A stretch of 64,000 nt of DNA from Pararhizobium mangrovi (GTDB lineage: Bacteria; Pseudomonadota; Alphaproteobacteria; Rhizobiales; Rhizobiaceae). Positions within the stretch are counted from its first letter, which is position 1; every line of letters begins with the position of its first letter. Below are positions 1 to 9,084 of the stretch, piece by piece. The notes beneath the pieces were generated by a model. The model worked only from the letters and a program-made list of their open reading frames with translations, was not told where the DNA came from and made no database searches. A program made the translations under genes and the position numbers. The stretch is from positions 1-64,000 of the forward strand of contig NZ_VHLH01000020.1 in assembly GCF_006516965.1 (NCBI RefSeq). Direction: 5' to 3'.

Positions 1-638
1 CGAAGTCGGACGCGCATGACGGCAAGATCCGCGGCTTCGTGCTCGAAAAGGGCATGAAGGGGCTTTCCGCGCCGAAGATCGAGGGCAAGCTTTCGCTGCG
101 CGCGTCGATCACCGGCGAGATCGTCATGGACGGGGTCGAGGTCGGCGAGGAGGCGCTGCTTCCGAACGTCGAGGGCCTGCGCGGCCCCTTCGGCTGCCTC
201 AACCGGGCGCGCTACGGCATCGCCTGGGGGACGATGGGTGCGGCGGAGTTCTGCTGGCACGCGGCGCGCAACTACGGGCTGGAGCGCAAGCAGTTCGACA
301 AGCCGCTCGCCGGGACGCAGCTCTTCCAGAAGAAGCTCGCCGACATGCAGACGGAGATCACGCTCGGCCTGCAGGCCGTGCTTCGGGTCGGGCGGCTGAT
401 GGACGAAGGCAGGATGGCGCCGGAGATGATCTCGCTGGTCAAGCGCAACAATTGCGGCAAGGCGCTTGAGATCGCCCGCGTCGCGCGCGACATGCACGGC
501 GGCAACGGCATCTCGGAGGAATACCAGATCATGCGCCACATGATGAACCTCGAGACCGTCAACACCTACGAAGGCACCCACGACGTCCACGCCCTCATCC
601 TCGGGCGCGCGCAGACCGGCATCCAGGCGTTCTTTTGA
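1..638 (+). CDS. gcdH: Glutaryl-CoA dehydrogenase, C-terminal part (cut by window start)
   Basis: This is the 3' end of an acyl-CoA dehydrogenase gene whose start lies before the window; the reading frame enters at base 3. The family oxidatively decarboxylates glutaryl-CoA to crotonyl-CoA in lysine and tryptophan breakdown, using FAD and passing electrons to ETF. About 211 residues are visible. They include the FAD-contacting stretch around [20 protein letters not shown], the [11 protein letters not shown] segment, and TYEGTHDVH, whose glutamate is the expected catalytic base. The assignment to GcdH rather than a general acyl-CoA dehydrogenase rests on the [18 protein letters not shown] region and on the CoA-transferase that follows. 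The stop codon overlaps the next gene's TTG start, so the two are translationally coupled. Confidence 0.9.
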   Translation, partial: KSDAHDGKIRGFVLEKGMKGLSAPKIEGKLSLRASITGEIVMDGVEVGEEALLPNVEGLRGPFGCLNRARYGIAWGTMGAAEFCWHAARNYGLERKQFDKPLAGTQLFQKKLADMQTEITLGLQAVLRVGRLMDEGRMAPEMISLVKRNNCGKALEIARVARDMHGGNGISEEYQIMRHMMNLETVNTYEGTHDVHALILGRAQTGIQAFF

Positions 639-1840
639 GCTCGCGGCAGCAGGAAGAAAAGCCGGGAGCGCCCCTGAACGGCCTTCGCGTCGTCGAACTG
701 GCGCGCATCCTCGCCGGACCGTGGATCGGCCAGACGCTCGCCGATCTCGGCGCCGACGTCGTCAAGGTCGAAGCGCCTGCCGGCGACGATACGCGTGGCT
801 GGGGCCCGCCCTTCGTCGAGGGTGAAGACGGTGAAGCGCTGGACGCGGCCTATTTCCACGCCTGCAATCGCGGCAAGCGTTCGATCGTCGTCGACTTCCG
901 CACGCCGGAGGGCCAGGAGACGGTGCGCCGGCTCGTCGAACGTAGCGACGTCCTGATCGAGAACTTCAAGCTCGGCGGGCTTGCGAAATACGGGCTCGAC
1001 TACGAAAGCCTGAAGGCGGTGAACCCGAGGCTCGTCTATTGCTCGATCACCGGTTTCGGCCAGGACGGGCCCTATGCGGGACGCGCCGGGTACGATTACA
1101 TCGTGCAAGGCATGGGCGGCATCATGGACCTGACCGGCGATCCGGAAGGCGAGCCGCAGAAGATCGGCGTCGCCTTCGCCGACATCTTTACGGGCCTCTA
1201 CGGCACGATCGCGATCCAGGCCGCCCTTGCAGAACGCCAGCGAACGGGCGAGGGCCAGCACATCGACATGGCGCTGCTCGACTGCATGACGGGCGTGCTC
1301 GCAAACCAGGCCCTGAACTACCTCGTCACCGGCACGCCGCCGCGTCGCATGGGCAACGTCCATCCGAACATCGCCCCGTACCAGGTGTTCCCGGCGGCTG
1401 ACGGGCACCTCATCATCGCGGTCGGCAATGACGGGCAGTTCCAGCGGCTCTGCTCGTCGCTTGCCATGCTGGAGACGGCGGCGGACGCGCGCTTTGCGAC
1501 CAACGCGCTGAGGGTAGCGAACCGCGACGAGCTCGCGACGCTAATCACCGAGGGGACCGTCGCGATCGCGCGCGACGATCTGTTGGCGATGTTCGAGGCG
1601 GTCGGCGTTCCTGCCGGGCCGATCAATACGGTCGCCGACGTCTTCGCCGATCCACAGGTCGTCCATCGCCGAATGCGCATCGACCGACCGCATGTCGGTG
1701 CGGCTGGCGGGACGGTTCCAGGCGTGCGCACCCCGGTCCGCTTCGCCGATACCGACGCCGCCGCGGCGCGAGGCGTACCGAGACTTGGAGAGCATACCGA
1801 CGAGGTCTTGCGCGAACTCGGGATCGACGGGGGCGATTAG
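635..1840 (+). CDS. CaiB/BaiF family III CoA-transferase (glutarate CoA-transferase-like)
   Basis: The 401-residue product has the full length of family III CoA-transferases, which move CoA between carboxylic acids through an aspartyl-CoA thioester. The N-terminus [20 protein letters not shown] and the [11 protein letters not shown] segment are typical; Asp154 in that segment is the probable nucleophile, by analogy with formyl-CoA transferase. The start is a TTG inside the glutaryl-CoA dehydrogenase stop codon, with no other good start nearby, so translation is probably coupled. Given that neighbour, the likely reaction is succinyl-CoA plus glutarate to glutaryl-CoA, as in the mammalian SUGCT enzyme. 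The substrate is inferred from context; the family is clear. Confidence 0.88.
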   Translation: MSSRQQEEKPGAPLNGLRVVELARILAGPWIGQTLADLGADVVKVEAPAGDDTRGWGPPFVEGEDGEALDAAYFHACNRGKRSIVVDFRTPEGQETVRRLVERSDVLIENFKLGGLAKYGLDYESLKAVNPRLVYCSITGFGQDGPYAGRAGYDYIVQGMGGIMDLTGDPEGEPQKIGVAFADIFTGLYGTIAIQAALAERQRTGEGQHIDMALLDCMTGVLANQALNYLVTGTPPRRMGNVHPNIAPYQVFPAADGHLIIAVGNDGQFQRLCSSLAMLETAADARFATNALRVANRDELATLITEGTVAIARDDLLAMFEAVGVPAGPINTVADVFADPQVVHRRMRIDRPHVGAAGGTVPGVRTPVRFADTDAAAARGVPRLGEHTDEVLRELGIDGGD

Positions 1841-1852
1841 AGCGCGTCGTGT

Positions 1853-1948
1853 TTAATCTGGTACATATCCGGCGGCAGCGAAATAGTTGGCGCATTCGGC
1901 TGGCGTGAATTGATTGATGAGCGATCCGGTTGCGTCCCAGAGCAGCGG
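1853..1948 (-). pseudogene. IS630-family transposase remnant (C-terminal end only)
   Basis: The last 31 codons before a TAA read as the usual carboxyl end of IS630-family transposases, including FTPAECANYFAAAGYVPD. Nothing upstream in the frame continues the transposase, so only the tail survives. It lies 12 bases beyond the CoA-transferase stop codon and is followed on the same strand by an IS5-like fragment. Confidence 0.7.
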
Positions 1949-2159
1949 CGCCGATCGCCCCCGGTTGTCCGAAGCGAGCCGAGATGAAAGACGGATTACG
2001 CCATTCGAAGCGCTAACTGAGCGAATGAAGTCAACCGGGCAGGCGACTCGCTCGCAAGCAAAGATCGCGACGGCAGTCGAGGCGGTCGGTGGAACGGTAC
2101 GTGCCTCCACAATTGCAATAGCGCGTCCAGTATATCTGCAGGCGCTCTGAGAGCCTTGC

Positions 2160-2359
2160 CTCAAAAGTCTATGCGGCAAGGCAATACCTTGCGAAGCGCC
2201 CTGTAAGCATGTGGATGTTGCGACGAAGATTTACCGTCCTTGCCGCCTGGCGAACGGCAGTAAGCGCGGGGTCAGTGCTTATTCCCGATCGCTGACATCG
2301 CTTGCGTAGTGCGGCCTGCGCCGGGCATGCTCCCGGCGAGCGGTTTCGGTCCAAGGCAT
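2160..2359 (-). pseudogene. IS5-family transposase remnant (N-terminal end)
   Basis: From an ATG at 2359 the minus strand reads MPWTETARREHARR and then HYASDVSDRE, matching the start of IS5-family transposases, and then meets a TAA where the family has Trp. Past the stop, the same frame still shows a weak LLPFARRQGR-like match. Further on, homology continues with small indels (an ATSTCLQG-like stretch in place of STGCQWR). The fragment is decayed and cannot encode a transposase. The 1949-2159 stretch between the two IS scars and the 2360-2433 stretch show nothing else recognisable. Confidence 0.65.
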
Positions 2360-2433
2360 TCGTGCTGCCGTCTTGTCTGGCAACCAGACGGAATCATTAC
2401 TTCCTGAACTGCTAAACCCTTTATGGGTCAGAC

Positions 2434-3189
2434 TCAGAGGGCGGCTCCCAGTTCGCGCGAAATTGCGGCGCAGCATTCCTGCAGGGCTGCGAGCGCTTCA
2501 GCCTTCGAACTGTTCGAACGGAATCGTTCGACGAAGGCGATGACAACCGAGGCGACCGCGTTATCGGTGTCGTCGAAGATTGGACAGCAGATATCGCTGA
2601 TCCCCGAGAAGTCGCGGCTGTCGTGCAGTTCGTATCCCTGTTCGCGAATTCGCTCCAATTCACGACTGAGAACGGCTTCTTCCAGTGGTTCGGTCTGCAA
2701 CGCCAAGCTTTCGCGCATCATCGGCAAACGTCTTTGCTCGCTCTGAAAGGCCATAATCACCTGTCCGGATGTCGAGTCGGCCGCAATACGGCCGAAGCCG
2801 AGCTTCAGCGAGAACGACATATCCGATCCGCCCGACGAGCCCGCGATGACCGCCGTCTTTCCATGCCGCATCACGACAAGGTGGGCGGACTGCTCGATCT
2901 CCAAAGCAAGTCTGTTCAATCTCGGCAACGCGTAGTCGATCAGGGTGCGTACGTGCGGCACCCGCAACCCCAGGCGGAACAGCCGGTCAGTGATCGTGAA
3001 GGTGTCGGTTTCAGTGTCACGATGCAGGTAGCCACGTTCCTGAAGCGTAACGAGCATCCGGAACAATTCGCTTTTCGAACGTCCGAGCGCCTTGGCAATT
3101 TCTGCATGGGTCATCGGACTTTCGCGATGCGCGAGAAGTTCGATGATTTCTAGGCCTTTGACAAGGGCCGGCGCGGCGTACTTGTTCAT
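2434..3189 (-). CDS. IclR-family transcriptional regulator
   Basis: The 251-residue product has the IclR layout. A winged helix-turn-helix occupies about residues 5-65 (LVKGLEIIELLAHRES, then IAKALGRSKSELFRMLVTL, a recognition-helix pattern). An effector-binding domain follows to the end (SAHLVVMRHGKTAVIA; a DFSGISDICCPIFD segment late in the domain). The ATG at 3189 is chosen because GGAGGG lies about 9 bases upstream; a GTG 15 bases earlier would place that site inside the gene. It is transcribed away from the amidohydrolase/ABC operon beginning at 3300 and is the obvious candidate regulator of it. The effector is unknown, but is probably a substrate of that operon. Confidence 0.9.
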   Translation of the reverse strand: MNKYAAPALVKGLEIIELLAHRESPMTHAEIAKALGRSKSELFRMLVTLQERGYLHRDTETDTFTITDRLFRLGLRVPHVRTLIDYALPRLNRLALEIEQSAHLVVMRHGKTAVIAGSSGGSDMSFSLKLGFGRIAADSTSGQVIMAFQSEQRRLPMMRESLALQTEPLEEAVLSRELERIREQGYELHDSRDFSGISDICCPIFDDTDNAVASVVIAFVERFRSNSSKAEALAALQECCAAISRELGAAL

Positions 3190-3237
3190 TGCCCAACCCT
3201 CCACCGCGTCGACGCCAGGTATCCATCCGTCCGGTAT

Positions 3238-3267
3238 TTCATATTTGATGTTGACTTTCTATATGAA
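3238..3267. promoter_or_regulatory. Inverted repeat in the IclR/amidohydrolase intergenic region, candidate operator
   Basis: TTCATAT at 3238-3244 is mirrored exactly by ATATGAA at 3261-3267, with 16 bases between them. A TTGACT hexamer that could serve as a -35 box for the rightward operon lies inside the repeat. The position between two divergent genes, one of them an IclR regulator, makes it a candidate binding site. This is inference from sequence symmetry. Confidence 0.4.
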
Positions 3268-3299
3268 GCGTTCTTGGATCGGTTTAGCAGGAGTTCATC

Positions 3300-4388
3300 A
3301 TGCCTGATGAAACAGATATCCGATCGATCCTCGACCGGCACATAGACCGGAAGGTCCGGCGCCCGAGTGGTGATGTGCCCGTCATCGAGCCGCCGGCTTC
3401 GATTCATCTGGATGTCGATCTTGATCGTGACGGCAATCAATCGGGATCCATTCGATTTCCACATTCGCCGAACGACGACGCGTGGGGCGCCGTTCTCGTC
3501 CCGATCGTTTCAATCCGCAATGGCGGCGGACCGGTCCTCCTCGCAGAGGCGGGCAATCACGGTGACGAGTACGAAGGCGCGATTGCGCTTCTCGAACTCG
3601 CGCGTGAACTCGACTGGCACGATATCAAAGGCCAGCTAATTTTGCTTCCTGCCGTGAACGCACCGGCGGCGAGGGTGGGGCGGCGTTGTTCCCCTGTCGA
3701 CGGGCTGAACTTCAATCGTTGCTTCCCCGGCGACTTCCACGGCTCGATCAGCCGGCAAATCGCGGCCTATGTCTATCATGCGCTAATGCCGCGCGCTCAG
3801 GTGTTCCTCGATCTCCATTCCGGCGGTGGCTCCCTCGAGATCATGCCGAGCAATACGGTGGAAGTGGTGGCAGATCCTCAGCAGACCGAGGCCAATCTTG
3901 CCGGTGCTCGCGCCTTTGGTGCTTCGCATGCCGTCTTCGTTAACAATCTTGGAGAACCGCGGACCGCTACAGCGGCCGCCTCAAGGCGCGGACTGGTGAC
4001 GACAGGTACGGAAATGATGGGAGGTGGTTTCGTCGATCCGCAGGCGCTTCGCGTATGCAAGACCGGCATTCGCAATGTGATGCGGCAGCTCGGAATGCTG
4101 GACGAGGTGCCGGTAACGCCGACCGAGCCCGAAGTCCTCAGTGTCGCGCGAGCCGATGCCTATCACCTTTCGATGACCGAAGGCGTTTTCGAACGACGGG
4201 TCGCACTTGCCGCTCGTGTCGATAAGGGGGATCTCATCGGTCTTGTGCACGATCGCTTCTCACCCGGAACATTGCCTGCCGAGATCCGCGCTGCCTTTGC
4301 TGGCACAGTCTACGCGCTGCGTCATCCGGCGATGGTTTCACCCGGCAACTGCTGCGTCGTCCTGGCGGAGGCCGGTCGACGCGAGTGA
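3300..4388 (+). CDS. Succinylglutamate desuccinylase/aspartoacylase family amidohydrolase
   Basis: The 362-residue product belongs to the zinc-dependent AstE/AspA deacylase group related to M14 carboxypeptidases. The zinc site is visible as GNHGDEYEG near residue 86 (His and Glu ligands) and DLHSGG near residue 170 (third ligand). NFNRCFPG supplies the substrate-carboxylate-binding region. A beta-rich C-terminal domain follows. Closest in feel are the DoeB-like N-acetyl-diaminobutyrate deacetylases, but the substrate cannot be read from sequence. AGGAG sits 7 bases before the ATG. It heads an operon with an ABC transporter, so it probably cleaves an N-acyl or amide bond of the imported compound. 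Confidence 0.85.
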   Translation: MPDETDIRSILDRHIDRKVRRPSGDVPVIEPPASIHLDVDLDRDGNQSGSIRFPHSPNDDAWGAVLVPIVSIRNGGGPVLLAEAGNHGDEYEGAIALLELARELDWHDIKGQLILLPAVNAPAARVGRRCSPVDGLNFNRCFPGDFHGSISRQIAAYVYHALMPRAQVFLDLHSGGGSLEIMPSNTVEVVADPQQTEANLAGARAFGASHAVFVNNLGEPRTATAAASRRGLVTTGTEMMGGGFVDPQALRVCKTGIRNVMRQLGMLDEVPVTPTEPEVLSVARADAYHLSMTEGVFERRVALAARVDKGDLIGLVHDRFSPGTLPAEIRAAFAGTVYALRHPAMVSPGNCCVVLAEAGRRE

Positions 4389-4477
4389 ATAGAACGGCGC
4401 GCGCACCCTGCGCTCTCGCCCAAAACCAAGAAGGCGCCAAGCGCCCGGCAAAGGAACCCGAAAACTGTGAGGATGTG

Positions 4478-5503
4478 ATGTCATATAAGTTTCTTCCCGT
4501 GGCAGGCTTAATCGCTGCGGCGCTGGTCGGTTCGACGTTCAGTACACGCGCAGCCGACATCAAGCTCGGTCTTGCAGCCATCGATCTGCAGAACTCGTTC
4601 TTCGTGCGCATGAAGGAAGGCGGTGATGCCGCGGCAAAGGATTATGGCGTTTCGGCCAATTGGCAGTCGGCGCAGGGCAGCCTCGACAAACAGGTCGGCA
4701 TTGTCGAGAACTTCATCAATCAGGGCGTGGACGGCATCCTGATCGATCCGCTCGACAAGAACGCATTGATTCCCGTCATCAAGAAGGCGACGGCCAAGAA
4801 TATTCCCGTCATCACGATGGGGAACAAGGTCGAGGCTGGCAAGAACTATTCGACGCTTTATCCCGACTACGAGAATATCGGCGTGGTGGCGCATGCGCTT
4901 GGTGCCGCGATCGGCGGGGAAGGGCAGGTTGGCCTTCTCGTAGGTACGCGCGGAAACTTTGTTTCCGATACGCGGGAGAAAGGGTTCGTCGATGCGATGA
5001 AGAAGTACTGGCCTAAGGTGAAGATCATCGGCATCGAACCGACCGGCTGGGACAGCGCCAAAGCGACGAACGCAGCCCAGACCTGGCTTGCAACCTACCC
5101 GGACCTGAAGGGTATCGGATGCATTTCTGACAGCATGTGCCTGGCCGCCTCGGCAGTGACGGACGCTATGGGTGCAGACGTCAAGTTCGCCGGCTATGAT
5201 GGTGACGCAGAAATGCAGCCCCTCATAGACAGCGGCAAGATGGTGATGGACGTGCTCACCGGTGCGCAGCGAGTAGGCTACTGGAACATTGCTGTGGCAG
5301 CCCGGCTCGCCAAGGGCGAGAAGATGAAGAATGATCTGTACATGCCGACCTACTTCGTCACCTCGAAGGAAACGGCGAAGATGCTCAAGGACAACGGCAT
5401 CGACGTCGATACGATCACCACGCAGCAAGAGACGAAAGCTTCGAAGGACTACAGCCAACAACTCGGTCCTCAACAGCCCGTTTCAGCCATGTCGGTGAAG
5501 TGA
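4478..5503 (+). CDS. Periplasmic sugar-binding protein of a ribose-type ABC transporter
   Basis: The 341-residue product starts at an ATG with GAGGA 4 bases upstream; an earlier in-frame ATG at 4385 would add 31 residues that hide the signal peptide. A signal peptide is clear (MSYKFLPVAGLIAAALVGST, cleavage likely after TRAA). The mature part is a Peripla_BP_4 (RbsB/XylF-like) protein: DIKLGLAAIDLQNSFFVRMK, a GILIDPLD segment, and an IGCISDSMCLAAS hinge region. Such proteins capture a sugar or sugar-like ligand in the periplasm and deliver it to the permeases encoded just downstream. The real ligand is unknown. Confidence 0.88.
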   Translation: MSYKFLPVAGLIAAALVGSTFSTRAADIKLGLAAIDLQNSFFVRMKEGGDAAAKDYGVSANWQSAQGSLDKQVGIVENFINQGVDGILIDPLDKNALIPVIKKATAKNIPVITMGNKVEAGKNYSTLYPDYENIGVVAHALGAAIGGEGQVGLLVGTRGNFVSDTREKGFVDAMKKYWPKVKIIGIEPTGWDSAKATNAAQTWLATYPDLKGIGCISDSMCLAASAVTDAMGADVKFAGYDGDAEMQPLIDSGKMVMDVLTGAQRVGYWNIAVAARLAKGEKMKNDLYMPTYFVTSKETAKMLKDNGIDVDTITTQQETKASKDYSQQLGPQQPVSAMSVK

Positions 5504-5575
5504 CGGTACACGTGTTATCCGGCCGTCCGGTCTCGAGGCAGGCCGTCGTTCACGGGTGATTGCGAGAACTGAAGC

Positions 5576-8068
5576 ATGAAGCTCCGCGATCTCTTAAAAC
5601 ACAACGTATTCATTCTTTTCATTCTGATGGTTCTGGCGATCGGCGTCTTCGGTGCTGCCGATCCTCAGTTCCTCTCTCCCTGGAATCTCGTTTCGATTGC
5701 TCGGCAATCGGCGATCATCGCAATCGTCGCGTTCGCGATGACGGCAGTCATCATTGCGCGTGGTATCGATATTTCAGTCGGATCGCTTCTGGCGGCATCC
5801 GGCGTTGTCGCTGGACTGGCTTACGTCGCGACCCAGTCCGCTATCCTGGCTTTGGGAGCGGCGCTCCTCTCCGGCGCCGCGCTCGGGCTCGTCAACGGCG
5901 CTCTGATCGGATTAGCTGGCGTATCGCCCTTCATCGCGACGCTCGCAACCATGGCACTTGCTCGTGGTCTGGCTCTCAGCCTTTCCGGCAGTTCCTCCAT
6001 TGCGATCGCGGATCCCATTCTTCTGTTCCTGGGTTCGGCGCAGATCGGTCCGGTACCGGTATCTGTGATCTTCGCGGCGCTCGCATTTATGGGTTGGCAG
6101 TTCCTATTGAACCGTACTGTCTTTGGACGCTGGATTTTCGCCGTGGGCGGCAGCGCGACGACGGCGTCCGCTACGGGCATTCCGGTCCGGCGCGTCCAAG
6201 TATTGATCTACGTTCTTTCCGGAGTCGCCGCAGCCGCAGGAACGATCGTCTCGATCGGCCGCCTCGGCTCGGCGCAACCCCTGGCCGGCAATGGTCTCGA
6301 ATTCACTGCCATCACGGCTGCGATCATCGGCGGCGCCAAGCTTTCCGGTGGCAAAGGCTCTCTCTACGGAACGGCCGTAGGCGCGATCCTGCTCGGCGTT
6401 ATCAATACGGGGCTTTCGTTCATGGAGGTCCCCCAGATCATCATTTATTTCGTTACGGGTGGGCTGATCCTGGTTGCCGTCTTGATCAGTCAGCCGGAGA
6501 GCCTCGCTGGACTTCTACCGCGCCGCCATGCACGCATGCCTGCAAGGTCCGCAAAGACGAACCGCCGGATGCGCGGTGATGCCGGCGCGCGCCAGATCGA
6601 GCTTCGCGGCGTCGGTAAACTCTTTCCCGGCGTCAAGGCGCTAGACGGTGTCAGTTTTTCCTTGCGCTCGAGCGAGGTGGTGGCGCTCGCCGGCGAGAAT
6701 GGAGCAGGCAAGTCCACGTTGGTGAAATGCCTGTCCGGCATCTATACGCCGGACGAAGGCGAGATCCTTCTGGATGGAACACCGTTGCGCGGAGCGGCGG
6801 CGTTCGAGAAAGCGGGCATCAGCGTCATTCATCAGCATTTCAGCCTTTCGCCGGATCTCACCGTGGCGGAAAACATGTTCCTCGGCCGGGAGCCGCGTAC
6901 GGTCTTCGGTACGTTGGACCGGCGACGGATGCTCGCCGAAACCCGTCGGGTCCTGGACGAACTGGACCTTGATATTGCGCCGACGTCGTTACTCGGGCTT
7001 CTTCCGGTAGGGGAACAGCAGATGGTGGAGATCGCACGGGCTGCGCTTTCCGATGCCTGGATGTTCATCATGGACGAGCCGACTTCGGCATTAAGCAACC
7101 GGGAACGGGACCGTCTTTACGAAATCATCACGATGCTCAGGAAGCGCGGGGCCGGCATTCTCTACATCTCCCACAAGATGGAGGAGATTTTCAGCCAGTG
7201 CGATCGGGTTGTGGTGCTTCGCGACGGAAGTTTCGTTGGCGAGCGTCCGGTCGAAGACACGGACGATGCTGAGATCATCGCCATGATGGTCGGCCGCGAG
7301 ATCGAGGACGTATTTCTGCATCGCGACGCTCCGGTTGGCAAAGTTGCCGTCGAAGTGCGTGAATTGTCCGATGGCAAGCGACTGAAACAGGCAGAACTTA
7401 CATTGCGGCAGGGCGAGATCGTTGCGCTTGCCGGATTGATGGGATCGGGACGTTCGGAAGTGCTGCGCTGCATTGCCGGCCTGTCGAAACGCAAGGGCGG
7501 ATTGATCCGGATATTTGGCGAAGAGAGCGCAGGAGGCCATCGCGACGTCGTGTACGTTCCCGAAGACCGGCATCTGGAAGGGTTCGTCGGCCCCATGTCG
7601 ATCCGTGACAACATCGCGCTTGCCTGGATCTCTCGCCATAGCTGGTTCGGTGTACTACGCCGGCGGGCGCTCGATGCCCTCGCTCATGATCAGATCGCGG
7701 CGTTGGGCGTGCGCCCGCCGCAACCCGAAAAGGCCGTCGGTAAGCTGTCGGGCGGCAACCAGCAGAAGGTCGTCATCGGAAAGTGGCTGGCAATGGAGCC
7801 GCGCGTCGTCCTTCTCGACGAACCGACTCGTGGTGTCGATGTCGGTGCCAAGTCGGAACTGCATCGGCTGATCGCCGACTTGAAGGAACAGGGCGTGGCG
7901 ATCCTCATGGTATCATCTGAACTGCCCGAGATCATCGGCGTTGCAGACCGGATCATCGTTATGGCTGAGGGTCGGAGCGTCGGCGAACTTCCCCGGGGTG
8001 CCAGCGAACGGGACATTATGGCGCTTGCCTTCGGGCAAGATAGTCCGATGAGCGTTGCCGCCGAATGA
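5576..8068 (+). CDS. Fused ABC permease and tandem ATPase (RbsC-RbsA-type fusion)
   Basis: A single uninterrupted 830-codon gene encodes two transporter parts that are normally separate. Residues 1 to about 310 are a BPD_transp_2 permease with many hydrophobic segments (GIDISVGSLLAASGVVAG; AAIIGGAKLSGGKGSLYG). A basic linker follows (about 311-340). Residues 340-830 are an RbsA-like ATPase with two cassettes. The first has Walker A GENGAGKST (374-382) and a MDEPTSAL Walker B. The second has the degenerate GLMGSGRSE loop, an LSGGNQQKV signature and LLDEPTRGVDVG. In-frame ATGs at 6536 and 6569 could start a separate ATPase, but neither has a convincing ribosome site. Its stop overlaps the next permease start. 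Confidence 0.9.
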   Translation: MKLRDLLKHNVFILFILMVLAIGVFGAADPQFLSPWNLVSIARQSAIIAIVAFAMTAVIIARGIDISVGSLLAASGVVAGLAYVATQSAILALGAALLSGAALGLVNGALIGLAGVSPFIATLATMALARGLALSLSGSSSIAIADPILLFLGSAQIGPVPVSVIFAALAFMGWQFLLNRTVFGRWIFAVGGSATTASATGIPVRRVQVLIYVLSGVAAAAGTIVSIGRLGSAQPLAGNGLEFTAITAAIIGGAKLSGGKGSLYGTAVGAILLGVINTGLSFMEVPQIIIYFVTGGLILVAVLISQPESLAGLLPRRHARMPARSAKTNRRMRGDAGARQIELRGVGKLFPGVKALDGVSFSLRSSEVVALAGENGAGKSTLVKCLSGIYTPDEGEILLDGTPLRGAAAFEKAGISVIHQHFSLSPDLTVAENMFLGREPRTVFGTLDRRRMLAETRRVLDELDLDIAPTSLLGLLPVGEQQMVEIARAALSDAWMFIMDEPTSALSNRERDRLYEIITMLRKRGAGILYISHKMEEIFSQCDRVVVLRDGSFVGERPVEDTDDAEIIAMMVGREIEDVFLHRDAPVGKVAVEVRELSDGKRLKQAELTLRQGEIVALAGLMGSGRSEVLRCIAGLSKRKGGLIRIFGEESAGGHRDVVYVPEDRHLEGFVGPMSIRDNIALAWISRHSWFGVLRRRALDALAHDQIAALGVRPPQPEKAVGKLSGGNQQKVVIGKWLAMEPRVVLLDEPTRGVDVGAKSELHRLIADLKEQGVAILMVSSELPEIIGVADRIIVMAEGRSVGELPRGASERDIMALAFGQDSPMSVAAE

Positions 8069-9084
8069 TCGTGCAGCCGAAGTCCGAAAAAGTAGCGATG
8101 ACCCATAATCACGATACCGGCGGCTTTAGGCTTTTCCGCCTTTTGAAGTTCGCACCCTACCTGCTACTGGCCGCGCTCGCTCTCGTTTTCGCGGCGATCA
8201 ATCCGGCCGTGCTTTCGCTGCCCAATACGCTCAACATCGTTTCGCAGGCGACGCCGATTGCTATTCTGGCGGTGGGTGCCATGGTGGTGTTGATCAGCGG
8301 CGGTATCGATCTGAGCGCGGCTTACGGCGTTGCCTTCTGCTCGACGCTTATTGCAAGCCGCATCGATGCGGGGAACGGTCTGCCGATGGCACTGCTCATT
8401 GGTCTGGTTGTTATGCTGATGATCGGTTTCGTCAACGGTGCCCTGGTGGCTTTTGCCAGGATTCCGCCTTTCGTCGCAACGCTCGCCTCGATGATTGCGT
8501 TACAGGGCGCTACGCTGGCTGTCGCTCAAAAGGGTGTCCTTATCGTGAAGGAACCGACGTTGCGTTGGATCGGAATAGCGCGCACGGACGGTATTCCAAA
8601 TGCGATTTTCGTAACAGCGATTGTTATGTTTGTCGCCGGATTCATGATGAAGCGCACTCGTTTCGGCCTACGATGCTACGCGATCGGTTCTGATCAGGAC
8701 GCTTCCGAACTTGCCGGCGTGCCGATCCCGCGTCAATTTCTGACGGTCTACGTCGTCTCGGCCATTTTCGTCTTCATGACGGCGGTCTTGATGATCTCAC
8801 GTGTACCGGTGGTCACCCCGAACGTGGGTGGCATCAGCCTTCTACTCGATGCGATCGCGGCGGCCGTTCTCGGGGGCACGTCGGTGTTTGGCGGCCGCGG
8901 TACCGTGGGTGGCGTCATTGCCGGCGCGCTCATCGTCAGTCTGGTAACGACCGCACTGCGCGTTTTCGGAACCGATCCATCGAGCGTGGAACTTTGGAAG
9001 GGCGTCATCATCATCCTCGCGCTCTTCGGCGACACTTTGATCGCGCGTGCTCGTGAGCGATCGATCGCGCGGGCGGCGGCATGA
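8065..9084 (+). CDS. Second sugar ABC transporter permease (RbsC-like)
   Basis: The 339-residue inner-membrane protein of the BPD_transp_2 family has about eight to ten hydrophobic segments and the family landmarks SGGIDLSAAYGVAF and AAAVLGGTSVFGGRGTVGG. The ATG overlaps the stop codon of the fused permease-ATPase gene (ATGA); another ATG at 8098 is possible. It probably pairs with the permease half of the fused protein to make a heterodimeric channel for the ligand of the binding protein at 4478. Its stop codon in turn overlaps the start of the creatininase-like gene, so the operon is tightly coupled. Confidence 0.9.
   Translation: MIVQPKSEKVAMTHNHDTGGFRLFRLLKFAPYLLLAALALVFAAINPAVLSLPNTLNIVSQATPIAILAVGAMVVLISGGIDLSAAYGVAFCSTLIASRIDAGNGLPMALLIGLVVMLMIGFVNGALVAFARIPPFVATLASMIALQGATLAVAQKGVLIVKEPTLRWIGIARTDGIPNAIFVTAIVMFVAGFMMKRTRFGLRCYAIGSDQDASELAGVPIPRQFLTVYVVSAIFVFMTAVLMISRVPVVTPNVGGISLLLDAIAAAVLGGTSVFGGRGTVGGVIAGALIVSLVTTALRVFGTDPSSVELWKGVIIILALFGDTLIARARERSIARAAA

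Noticed and set aside
6536-8068. Separate ATPase gene starting at an internal ATG (6536 or 6569)
   Set aside because: No convincing ribosome site precedes either codon and the frame is continuous with the permease, so one fused gene is the simpler reading; it remains possible.
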